Positions 26,035 to 33,488 of a DNA stretch of 64,000 nucleotides are shown here, in pieces (the first letter of the stretch is position 1; the number at the start of each line of letters is the position of its first letter). Made by a program: the position numbers and the translations under genes. The DNA lies in assembly GCF_000158955.1 (NCBI RefSeq), contig NZ_GG657757.1, positions 1,271,331 through 1,335,330 on the forward strand, in the 5' to 3' direction. The notes beneath the pieces were generated by a model that did no database searches, was not told where the DNA came from, and saw only the letters and a program-made list of their open reading frames with translations. Source of the stretch: Streptomyces viridochromogenes DSM 40736 (GTDB lineage: Bacteria > Actinomycetota > Actinomycetes > Streptomycetales > Streptomycetaceae).

Positions 26035-28602
26035 GTGCTCAAGGCGACCCTGAGGAGCTTTCTGGCGCACAAGGGGCGGCTGCTGCTCTCCGCGCTCGCC
26101 GTCCTGCTGTCCGTCGCGTTCGTCACGGGGAGCCTCATCTTCTCCGACACCGTCGGCCGAACCTTCGACCGGCTCTTCGCCTCCACCGCGGCCGATGTCA
26201 CGGTCAGCCCGAAGGAAGGCCTCGACGAGGCGGTGCCCTCCGGCCGGACGGCGACCCTGCCGGCCGCGCTCGCCGACCGGGTACGGCGGGTCGACGGGGT
26301 CGCGGCGGCCCGCGCCGAGGTGAAGGTGAACGGCATCACGGTCGTCGACAAGGACAACGAACCGGTCGGGCCGACCACCGGGGCCCCGACGCTCGGCAAC
26401 TCCTGGGAGCCGGACGGTCGCAGCCCCGTGGAACTGACCTCCGGCCACGCACCGCGCGGTCCCGCCCAGGCGCTGCTCGACTCGGAGACCGCCGACCGCA
26501 GGAACGTGCGCATCGGCGACACCCTCACCGTGATCGCACCGCCCGGTTCGTTCCGGGTCCGGGTCGTCGGCATCGTCACGTTCACCACGACCAACCCCGG
26601 CTCCGCCCGGGTCTACTTCGACGTCCCCACCGCGCGGACGAAGCTGCTGGGCGACCCGCGGGCGGCGACCGGCATCGAGGCCGACGCCGCCGACGGGGTC
26701 GGCGACGGGCAGCTCAAGCGGCGTGTGGCCGCCGCGCTCGGCGCGCACACCTACGACTTCCGGACGGCCGACGAGCAGGCCGAGTCGGACGTCGACAAGC
26801 TCGGCGGGTTCCTCGACGTCATCAAGTACGTGATGGTCGGCTTCGCCGGGGTCGCGGTGCTGGTGGGCGTGTTCCTGATCGTCAACACCTTCTCCATGCT
26901 CATCGCCCAGCGCACCCGCGAGCTGGGCCTGCTGCGTGCGCTGGGCGCCGACCGGCGCCAGGTCCGCGACTCGGTGCTCGCCGAGGCGCTGCTGCTCGGT
27001 CTGGCCGGCTCCACGCTGGGGCTCGCCGCGGGCATCGGGCTCGCGGCCGGGCTCATCGAGCTGATGGGCCTGCTCGGCATGAACATCGACGCCGACGAGA
27101 TGGTGATCGGCTGGGCGACGCCCGTGGCGGCGTACGTCGTGGGTCTCGGCGTCACCTTCGTGGCCGCGTATCTGCCGGCGCGGCGGGCCGCGGGCGTCTC
27201 TCCGATGGCCGCGCTGTCGGACGCCGAGGTCGCCGGGGTCGGCAGGCCGCTGCGGATGCGCGCGGTGGCGGGCGCGGTGGTCGGGGCGGTGGGTGCGGCG
27301 GCGCTCGTGGGCTGCGCGGTGTCGGAGCGGACGTCGTCTGCGGCGTCCCTGCTGGGGCTCGGTGTCGTGCTCACCCTGATCGCGACCGTGATCGCCGGGC
27401 CGCTGCTGGTGCGCCCCGTGATCCGGGTCCTCGGCTCGGCCTTCCCCGCGCTGTTCGGGCCGATCGGACGGATGAGCCAGCGCAACGCCCTGCGCAACCC
27501 CCGCCGGACGGGGGCCACCGCGGCCGCCCTGATGGTGGGCATCGCCCTGGTCGGCGGGATGTCGGTGGCGAGCGCCTCGATGAACCGGTCGTTCGACCAG
27601 CAGATCGACAGAACGCTGGGCGCCGACTTCGTGATCCAGAACGGCACCTTCATGCCCTTCCCGCGGGAGATCACCGAGGCGGTGCGGGACACCGACGGCG
27701 TGGGTCTGGTGGTGCGCGGACGGTTCACGCCGGTCGCGGTGCGGCTCCCGGACGGCGACCGGGTGGAGACGACCGCCGCGGGCTACGACCCACGGCTCGA
27801 CGAGGTCGCCGACATCACCTACGCGCGAGGGGACTCGGCCGCCGCGCTCGCGGACGGGCACCTCGCCATGGACCGGGACTTCGCACGCGACCACGGCGTC
27901 CGGGTGGGCAGCTCGGTCCCGGTGGAGTTCCAGGGCGGACGCCGGGCCGCGCTGACGGTCGGCGCCCTGACCGACCAGGACACCGCCGAGGGCTTCGGCA
28001 CGCAGGGCGGACTCTACTTCGGGCTCGCCACCCTCGAACGGTACGCGCCGGGCGGACAGGACGCGGCGCTGTACGTCAACGCCGCCCCCGGCACGAGCGA
28101 CGACGACCTGCGCGCCGGTCTGGAGGAGACCCTGGACCCGTACCCCCAGGTGCAGGTGCGGGACCTGGCCGACTACAAGCGGCTGGTCCACGACCAGATC
28201 GCCGTCCTGCTGTACCTCGTGTACGCGTTGCTGGGGCTGGCGATCGTCATCGCGGTGCTCGGCGTGGTCAACACCCTCGCGCTGTCGGTCGTCGAACGCA
28301 CCCGGGAGATCGGGCTGCTGCGGGCGATCGGGCTGGCGCGGCGTCAGCTGCGGCGGATGATCCGTCTGGAGTCGGTGGTGATCGCGGTGTTCGGCGCGGT
28401 TCTGGGGCTCGCGCTGGGACTGGTGTGGGGCGTGTGCATGCAGCAGGTGCTGGCGCTCCAGGGCATGACGGCCCTCGCGATCCCGTGGGGCACGATCGTC
28501 TCGGTGGTGATCGGCTCGGCGGTGGTGGGGGTCGTGGCGGCGCTGCTGCCGGCCTTGCGGGCATCCCGCATGAACGTACTGGCGGCGATCGCGCACGAAT
28601 GA
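26035..28602 (+). CDS. FtsX/MacB-type ABC permease (two-repeat)
   Basis: 855 residues from the GTG at 26035, with GAGGAGAA upstream overlapping the end of the ATPase gene. The layout is one N-terminal helix (LLLSALAVLLSVAFVTGSLIF), a MacB-like extracytoplasmic domain, an FtsX helical block (VMVGFAGVAVLVGVFLIVNTF onward), then a second periplasmic-type domain. A second FtsX block (AVLLYLVYALLGLAIVIAVLGVVNTLALSVVERTREIGLLRAIG) ends the protein. This duplicated form is common in actinobacteria. The substrate is unknown. It pairs with the ATPase gene immediately upstream. Confidence 0.93.
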   Translation: MLKATLRSFLAHKGRLLLSALAVLLSVAFVTGSLIFSDTVGRTFDRLFASTAADVTVSPKEGLDEAVPSGRTATLPAALADRVRRVDGVAAARAEVKVNGITVVDKDNEPVGPTTGAPTLGNSWEPDGRSPVELTSGHAPRGPAQALLDSETADRRNVRIGDTLTVIAPPGSFRVRVVGIVTFTTTNPGSARVYFDVPTARTKLLGDPRAATGIEADAADGVGDGQLKRRVAAALGAHTYDFRTADEQAESDVDKLGGFLDVIKYVMVGFAGVAVLVGVFLIVNTFSMLIAQRTRELGLLRALGADRRQVRDSVLAEALLLGLAGSTLGLAAGIGLAAGLIELMGLLGMNIDADEMVIGWATPVAAYVVGLGVTFVAAYLPARRAAGVSPMAALSDAEVAGVGRPLRMRAVAGAVVGAVGAAALVGCAVSERTSSAASLLGLGVVLTLIATVIAGPLLVRPVIRVLGSAFPALFGPIGRMSQRNALRNPRRTGATAAALMVGIALVGGMSVASASMNRSFDQQIDRTLGADFVIQNGTFMPFPREITEAVRDTDGVGLVVRGRFTPVAVRLPDGDRVETTAAGYDPRLDEVADITYARGDSAAALADGHLAMDRDFARDHGVRVGSSVPVEFQGGRRAALTVGALTDQDTAEGFGTQGGLYFGLATLERYAPGGQDAALYVNAAPGTSDDDLRAGLEETLDPYPQVQVRDLADYKRLVHDQIAVLLYLVYALLGLAIVIAVLGVVNTLALSVVERTREIGLLRAIGLARRQLRRMIRLESVVIAVFGAVLGLALGLVWGVCMQQVLALQGMTALAIPWGTIVSVVIGSAVVGVVAALLPALRASRMNVLAAIAHE

Positions 28603-28649
28603 TGGAATCGCGACGGGTACTCAAGTCCGCTGATGTGTGAGGAGAGTTC

Positions 28650-29540
28650 ATGTCGCGTCCGTTCCGTTTCGCCGTCAACCTGCTCGAACCCGCCTCCGCC
28701 GAGGAGTGGCGTGCCAAGTGCCGCCGGGCCGAGGAACTCGGCTACGACGTGATCCTCGTCCCCGACCACCTGGGCATGCCCGCGCCGTTCCCGGCGCTCG
28801 TGGCGGCGGCCGAGGCCACCGAACGTCCGCGGGTCGGCACCTTCACGCTCAACGCGGCCTTCTGGAACCCGGCCCTGCTGGCCCGCGAGGTGGCCACGAC
28901 GGACGCGCTGACGGGCGGCCGCCTGGAGCTCGGCCTCGGCACCGGCTACGTCCGGGAGGAACACGAGACGGCCGGGCTGCCCTTCGGCTCGCCCGGCGAG
29001 CGGGTGGACCACCTGCGGCGCACGGTGAAAGAACTGGAGCGACTGCTGGGCTCGAAGGAGCACCAGCCGCAGCCCACGCAGCGGCCCCGGGTGCCGCTGC
29101 TGATCGGCGGGAACGGCGACCGCATACTGCGGTTGAGCGCCGAGCACGCGGACATCGCGTCGTTCACCGGGGCACGTACCGCGCCGGGCAGCACGACCGG
29201 GCAGCTGACACCGATCTCGGCGGACGAGCTGGACGAACGCGTGGGGCGGACTCTGGAGTTCGCGGAGCACCGTGCTGAGCCGCCCGAGCTGAACCTGCTC
29301 ATCCAGATGGTGATCGGCACCGAGGACCGCGAGGCCGCCGTCCGGCCGTTCCTCGAACTGGTCCCGGACATGACGGTGGATCAGGTACTGGAGCTCCCCA
29401 TCACCCTGCTCGGCACCGTGGACGAGATCACGGAGCAGGTGCTCGCCCGGCGCGAGCGGTACGGCTTCACGTACTTCACGGTCCTGGAGCCCTACATGGA
29501 GGCGTTCGCGCCGGTCATGGAGCGGGTGCGCGGACTCTGA
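28650..29540 (+). CDS. LLM-class F420-dependent oxidoreductase
   Basis: 296 residues with GAGGAG upstream. It is a luciferase-like monooxygenase fold of the F420 type: FRFAVNLLEPASAEEW, AEELGYDVILVPDHLGMPAPFPAL, TTDALTGGRLELGLGTGYVREEHETAGLPFGSPGERVDHL, and LLIGGNGDRILRLSAEHADI. Enzymes of this group transfer hydride from F420H2, or use FMN, on varied substrates. The substrate cannot be predicted. It begins 47 bases after the permease stop, perhaps in a separate unit. Confidence 0.88.
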   Translation: MSRPFRFAVNLLEPASAEEWRAKCRRAEELGYDVILVPDHLGMPAPFPALVAAAEATERPRVGTFTLNAAFWNPALLAREVATTDALTGGRLELGLGTGYVREEHETAGLPFGSPGERVDHLRRTVKELERLLGSKEHQPQPTQRPRVPLLIGGNGDRILRLSAEHADIASFTGARTAPGSTTGQLTPISADELDERVGRTLEFAEHRAEPPELNLLIQMVIGTEDREAAVRPFLELVPDMTVDQVLELPITLLGTVDEITEQVLARRERYGFTYFTVLEPYMEAFAPVMERVRGL

Positions 29541-29595
29541 CGTCCGCATCCTGGAATGATGCACCGCTACTCACGGCGCGTGGTGTGATCATCGC

Positions 29596-30021
29596 ATGAC
29601 CGAGTTGCGCATCCGGGCAGCGACGCCCGAGGACCTCGACACCGTGCTGGCCTTCTGGAAGGTGGCCGCCGAGGGCACGAGCATCAGCGACGATCGCGCC
29701 GGCGTGGAGCGGCTGATCGCGCGCGACCCCGAGGCCCTGATCCTGGCGGAGTGGGACGGCGAGCCGGCCGGCACGGTGATCGCGGGGTTCGACGGGTGGC
29801 GCTGCCATCTGTACCGGCTGGCCGTTCATCCGGACCTCCGCCGCCGGGGCATCGGCTCCGCGCTGCTCGCCGCGGCCGAGGAGCGGTTCGTACGGCTCGG
29901 CGGGCGGCGCGCGGACGCGATGGTGCTGACGCGCAACGAGACCGCGCACCACGCGTGGGGTGCCGCGGGTTACGGGCCCGAGGAGCAGTGGCGACGCTGG
30001 GTGAAGCCCCTCACCGACTAG
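29596..30021 (+). CDS. GNAT-family N-acetyltransferase
   Basis: 141 residues. The acetyl-CoA-binding motif A is LAVHPDLRRRGIGSALLAAAEE, followed by motif B around NETAHHAWGAAGYGPEEQWRRWVKPL. The N-terminus ELRIRAATPEDLDTVLAFW is typical. The substrate is unknown (small molecule or protein). Its TAG stop lies inside the left terminal repeat of a 137-bp inverted-repeat element. Confidence 0.9.
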   Translation: MTELRIRAATPEDLDTVLAFWKVAAEGTSISDDRAGVERLIARDPEALILAEWDGEPAGTVIAGFDGWRCHLYRLAVHPDLRRRGIGSALLAAAEERFVRLGGRRADAMVLTRNETAHHAWGAAGYGPEEQWRRWVKPLTD

Positions 30022-30154
30022 TGCCGCGGCAGGCACCGTTTGCCCGTCGAGGAGCGGCGTCCGGTGCGTGCTCTGGGGGTACCCCCTGCTCGAAGAGCTC
30101 GGGGGAGCGTGCCGGGCGTCGCGACGGGGCGAACGTCGCCTGTCGGGGCACTAG
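30018..30154. repeat. 137-bp imperfect inverted-repeat element (MITE-like or terminator)
   Basis: Both ends read CTAGTGCC inward. The outer arms match at 27 of 33 aligned positions (for example CAGGC, CGTT, GCCC, GTCG blocks). The centre contains the palindrome GGGGGTACCCCC (30075-30086) and a second hairpin, CCCCCTGCTCGAAGAGCTCGGGGG in two parts. It fills the space between two convergent genes and supplies the TAG stop of each. It could be a small non-autonomous mobile element, a bidirectional terminator, or both. Confidence 0.75.
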
Positions 30155-30729
30155 CCGGGGGAAACCCTCTCACCGGCCGGGGTGAGGACGCCTGCCACGA
30201 GCCGGTGGGCGTAAGAGGTGTCGAGGCCGTCCGGGCGGAAGAGAATGCGGTACATCATGGGGGCGACGACCTGGTCGATGACTGTCTCCACGCCGGGTGC
30301 CGGCTCCCCTCGCCCGGCCGCCCGGGCGAGGACGACACCGATCTGCTCGGCGGCGTAGGCCGAGCACCGGCCGGCGTTGCCGCCGTCCGGGTCGCCGAGC
30401 AGGGCGTCGCGGATGTAGGCGCGGCCGGCGGGCGAGGACATCTCGTCGAGGAACTGCTCGGCCCATGCCGTCAGGTCGCAAGACAGGGTGCCGTGGTCCT
30501 GTGGCGCGGTGTCCGGCCGCAGCCGCTCCACCGCCACGTCCGACAGCAGCTCCTGGAGGTCTCCCCAGCGGCGGTAGACCGTCGACGGTGTCACGCCCGC
30601 GCGCTGGGCGATCATCGGCACGGTGAGCGCGTCCCGGCCGACTTCCGACGCGAGTTCGCGCACGGCGGCGTGGACCGACGCCTGGACCCGGGCGCTGCGC
30701 CCGCCGGGGCGCACCATCTGCCTGCTCAT
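30151..30729 (-). CDS. TetR-family regulator of the amidase/hydrolase module
   Basis: 192 residues from the ATG at 30729. The helix-turn-helix is VQASVHAAVRELASEVGRDALTVPMIAQRAGVTPSTVYRRWGDLQELLSDVA. The C-terminal domain matches the TetR_C_16-like group (SPAGRAYIRDALLGDP). It is downstream of the amidase on the same strand. Palindromes with the same AAxGCxAAxxxxTTGC pattern lie just upstream of it (30742) and in the amidase/hydrolase divergent promoter (32357, 32404), so it very likely regulates the whole module. The TAG stop lies in the repeat element. Confidence 0.9.
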   Translation of the reverse strand: MSRQMVRPGGRSARVQASVHAAVRELASEVGRDALTVPMIAQRAGVTPSTVYRRWGDLQELLSDVAVERLRPDTAPQDHGTLSCDLTAWAEQFLDEMSSPAGRAYIRDALLGDPDGGNAGRCSAYAAEQIGVVLARAAGRGEPAPGVETVIDQVVAPMMYRILFRPDGLDTSYAHRLVAGVLTPAGERVSPG

Positions 30730-30741
30730 GACACCCAGCTT

Positions 30742-30760
30742 AAAGCGAAATCGTTGCGTC
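30742..30760. promoter_or_regulatory. TetR operator site 1 (upstream of tetR)
   Basis: AAAGCGAAATCGTTGCGTC matches the two sites at 32357 and 32404 in AA-GC-AA----TTGC-T (11 of 19 positions invariant in all three). It lies 13 bases upstream of the tetR start, consistent with autoregulation. Confidence 0.6.
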
Positions 30761-32181
30761 TAACGGGCGGCCGCGGTCTGACGAGCGGCCGCGGTCGCCG
30801 TCGCGAGCCCGTGGGCGGGCCGGGTCTGTTCGTAGGCGTGGCCGACCCTCAGGAGCAGGCTCTCGCCGAGCGGCCTGCCGAGGAGCTGCATGCCGATCGG
30901 CAAGCCCGCGGTGTCGTGGCCGACCGGTACGGACAGGGCGGGCACGCCGGTGATGTTGGCGGGGGCGGAGAGCCGCACATAGGCGTCGGCGACATCCTCG
31001 ACGGTGCCGTCGGCCCAGGTGATCGCCTCCTGGCCGGCCTCGACCGCGGTGACTGGGACGGCGGGGGCGGCGATCAGGTCGACGTCCCGCAGCACGCGCT
31101 CCCACTCCTGTCGCATGAGGGTGCGCGAGCGCTGGGCGCGCAGGTAGTCGCCCGCGGGCATCAGCTCACCGGCCTCGAGAAGGACCCGGACGTCGTCCTG
31201 GTAGAGCTCGGGGACCGTGCGCAGGGTGTCCTCGTGGTAGGCGGTGGCCTCGGGCACCATGAGGCCCCACTGGGTGGGCTTCACGTAGCGGGCCATGGGG
31301 ATCTCGACGTCGACGAGCCGGGCACCGAGGGCCTCGAGCTGCCCGATGGCGCGGCGGACGGCGGCCTCCACCTCCGGGTCGACACGGTCGAAGTAGTAGG
31401 TGCGCGGCACGCCGATCCGCAGCCCGGTCAGGTCGGTGTCCGGGCCCGGCAGGTACCGCGCCGGGGGTGTGGCCAGGGATGCGGAGTCGCGCGGGTCGTG
31501 GCCGGCCACGGCGGCGAGGACCAGGGCCGCGTCCTCGACGGTGCGGGTGAGCGGACCGACATGGTCAAGGGACCAGGACAGGGACGTGACGCCGTGGCGC
31601 GGCACGAGGCCGTAGGTCGGTTTGAGGCCGACGACGCCGTTGAGTGCGGCGGGCACCCGGATGGATCCGCCGGTGTCGGTGCCCAGGGCGAAGGTGGCGG
31701 TGCCCGCGGCCACGGCGACGGCCGATCCACCGCTGGAGCCGCCGGCGACCCGGCCGGGGTCCCAGGCGTTGCGGGTCTGCGGTGTGGTCAGGCCGTAGGC
31801 GAACTCGTGGGTGTGGGTCTTGCCCACCAGGACGGCTCCGGCGTCCGACAGCCGTGCGGCGACGGTACTGTCGGCCGGCGCGCGGTGGCCGGACCTGACC
31901 CGCGAACTGGCCGACGTGGGCAGGCCGGCGACATCGATCAGGTCCTTCAGACCCATCGGGATGCCGTGCAGCGGACCGCGGTGGCGCCCGGCGGCGATGT
32001 CGTCCGCGGCCTCGCGCGCCGCCCGGCGGACGCGCTCGGCCCTGACCGTGACGTAGGCCCCGAGGTGCGGCTCCACCCGCTCGACGCGCTCCAGCACGGA
32101 GTCCGCCAGTTCGACGGGGGACAGCCGCCGGGCCCGGATCTCGTCGGCGGCGGCGCTCAGGGTCAGTTCACTGGGCTGCAT
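30760..32181 (-). CDS. Amidase-signature hydrolase (AtzE/GatA-like)
   Basis: 473 residues from the ATG at 32181. The Ser-cisSer-Lys triad is visible: K79 in GLKDLID, S149 in VAGGSSGGSA, and nucleophile S173 in GTDTGGSIRVPA. The Gly/Ser-rich signature and the C-terminal GLPIGMQLLGRPLGESLLLRVGHAYEQ are typical. Because a 58-residue GatC/AtzG-like ORF precedes it with a 14-base overlap, the AtzE type (working with a small partner) is more likely than a stand-alone amidase. It may instead be a glutamyl-tRNA amidotransferase paralogue, but no gatB is present. It is controlled by the TetR. Confidence 0.9.
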   Translation of the reverse strand: MQPSELTLSAAADEIRARRLSPVELADSVLERVERVEPHLGAYVTVRAERVRRAAREAADDIAAGRHRGPLHGIPMGLKDLIDVAGLPTSASSRVRSGHRAPADSTVAARLSDAGAVLVGKTHTHEFAYGLTTPQTRNAWDPGRVAGGSSGGSAVAVAAGTATFALGTDTGGSIRVPAALNGVVGLKPTYGLVPRHGVTSLSWSLDHVGPLTRTVEDAALVLAAVAGHDPRDSASLATPPARYLPGPDTDLTGLRIGVPRTYYFDRVDPEVEAAVRRAIGQLEALGARLVDVEIPMARYVKPTQWGLMVPEATAYHEDTLRTVPELYQDDVRVLLEAGELMPAGDYLRAQRSRTLMRQEWERVLRDVDLIAAPAVPVTAVEAGQEAITWADGTVEDVADAYVRLSAPANITGVPALSVPVGHDTAGLPIGMQLLGRPLGESLLLRVGHAYEQTRPAHGLATATAAARQTAAAR

Positions 32182-32344
32182 CGTGCGTCTCCTTCGTCGC
32201 CGCGGCGCGATAGGCAAAGGCGGGCGGGGTGTCGCCGAAGTCCAGCTCCCGCAGGACCGCGACGACGGAGCGAATGTGGTCGGCGGTGGCCGCGACCGCG
32301 GCACGGTGGGCAGCTTCACGCGGCGTCACTTCGGCTTGAGACAT
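32168..32344 (-). CDS. Small AtzG/GatC-like amidase partner
   Basis: 58 residues from the ATG at 32344, with GGAGGG 4 bases upstream. The ORF overlaps the amidase start by 14 bases, so the two are translationally coupled. The sequence is helical (EAAHRAAVAATADHIRSVV, AVLRELDFGD) and ends with TPPAFAYRAA, resembling the small AtzG subunits whose C-terminal DxxPA(F/V)xYR segment reaches the amidase. The gene is too short for standard ORF calls. The family assignment is an inference from size, position and motif. Confidence 0.65.
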   Translation of the reverse strand: MSQAEVTPREAAHRAAVAATADHIRSVVAVLRELDFGDTPPAFAYRAAATKETHDAAQ

Positions 32345-32356
32345 CGACCCTCCACA

Positions 32357-32375
32357 AAAGCTAAACGTTTGCTTT
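32357..32375. promoter_or_regulatory. TetR operator site 2 (amidase promoter)
   Basis: AAAGCTAAACGTTTGCTTT pairs at 7 of its 9 arm positions as an inverted repeat. It sits 12 bases upstream of the small AtzG-like gene and matches sites at 30742 and 32404. Confidence 0.7.
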
Positions 32376-32403
32376 AGGGGACACTAGGACCTACGGTCGC
32401 CTT

Positions 32404-32422
32404 AACGCAAACAGATTGCTTT
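32404..32422. promoter_or_regulatory. TetR operator site 3 (hydrolase promoter)
   Basis: AACGCAAACAGATTGCTTT is the third copy. It ends 22 bases before the start of the metallo-beta-lactamase-fold gene, so bound repressor would block that promoter too. Confidence 0.7.
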
Positions 32423-32444
32423 AATGACGGTCGAAGGAGCTCCC

Positions 32445-33335
32445 ATGACCACACCCGCCTCCTGGACCGTGGGCGACGTCACGGTTCACCGCGTCGACGA
32501 GATCCTGCTGCCTCGCGCCACCGGGCCCTGGCTTCTGCCCGACGCCACACCGGACGTCGTCGCGGGGCAAGCCTGGCTGCGCCCCGACTTCGCCGACGAC
32601 GAGAACATCCTGCGCATCGACAGCCACAGCTTCGCGTTCACCGTCGACGGGCTGAGGATCCTGGTGGACACCGGGATCGGCAACGGCAAGGAGCGGGCCA
32701 ACCCCGCCTGGCACCGGCTCGACACCGACTTCCCGCAGCGCCTCACCGCCGCCGGGCACTCCCCGGACTCGGTCGACCTGGTACTCCTCACCCACCTGCA
32801 CGCCGACCACGTCGGCTGGAACACCCGGGAGGCGGACGGCGAGTGGGTCCCCACCTTCCCGAACGCCCGGTACCTGACCTCCCGCACCGAGCGGGAGTTC
32901 TGGGCCGGGTACGCCATGGACGAGGCGCGCCGGCAGATGTTCCGCGACTCCGTGATCCCGGTGGAGGAGGCGGGACTGCTCGACCTCGTGGACGTTCCCG
33001 CCGAGGGCGTCGAGGTCGCTCCGGGCCTGCGCCTGCTCCCGACGCCCGGTCACACGCCCGGCCACGTCGCCGTCGAGCTGACCAGCCGCGGGCGGACGGC
33101 GCTGATCACCGGCGACTGCGTCCACCACCCCGTCCAGCTCGCCCACCCGGGCATCGGCGCCTGCGTGGACATCGACCCCGGCCGGTCCGAGGTCACACGC
33201 CGCGAGCTGCTCGGCTCGCTCGCCGGTACGGACACCCTTCTCCTGGGCACCCATTTCGCACCGCCCACCGGGGGCCGCGTCGTCTCCCACCAGGGTGCGT
33301 ACCGGCTCTCATCCGTCCCCGCCGGCCCCGCGTGA
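32445..33335 (+). CDS. Metallo-beta-lactamase-fold hydrolase
   Basis: 296 residues from the ATG at 32445 with AAGGAG 5 bases upstream (an ATG at 32424 is in frame but has no ribosome site). The metal-binding motif is THLHADHVGW (H117, H119, D121, H122). A further His is in PTPGHTPGHVAV, then the bridging Asp in ITGDCVHHPVQ and a last His in LGTHFAPP. It belongs to the group that includes lactonases and esterases of quorum signals or small esters. The divergent amidase and shared TetR operators suggest that both act on one compound or pathway. Confidence 0.88.
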   Translation: MTTPASWTVGDVTVHRVDEILLPRATGPWLLPDATPDVVAGQAWLRPDFADDENILRIDSHSFAFTVDGLRILVDTGIGNGKERANPAWHRLDTDFPQRLTAAGHSPDSVDLVLLTHLHADHVGWNTREADGEWVPTFPNARYLTSRTEREFWAGYAMDEARRQMFRDSVIPVEEAGLLDLVDVPAEGVEVAPGLRLLPTPGHTPGHVAVELTSRGRTALITGDCVHHPVQLAHPGIGACVDIDPGRSEVTRRELLGSLAGTDTLLLGTHFAPPTGGRVVSHQGAYRLSSVPAGPA

Positions 33336-33488
33336 GTCCCCCCACAGGACTTTGCCCATCCTTTACTCTTGGATGGCCACTCGGTTCTGCATGAAAGGTT
33401 GTGAGCGTCCGTCCATGGGCGAGCCTCCCCGTGCGCGACATCGCGCGTTCCGCCCCGTCCTGGAGAAGCATGCAACGGGGGTGAACCG

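Noticed and set aside
25855..28596. 913-residue minus-strand open frame
   Set aside because: Antisense to the FtsX-type permease. The His/Arg/Gln-rich translation is typical of a shadow frame.
32445..33335. Quorum-quenching lactonase for the metallo-beta-lactamase-fold protein
   Set aside because: HxHxDH alone does not define lactonase activity; many unrelated hydrolases share it. I kept a general call.
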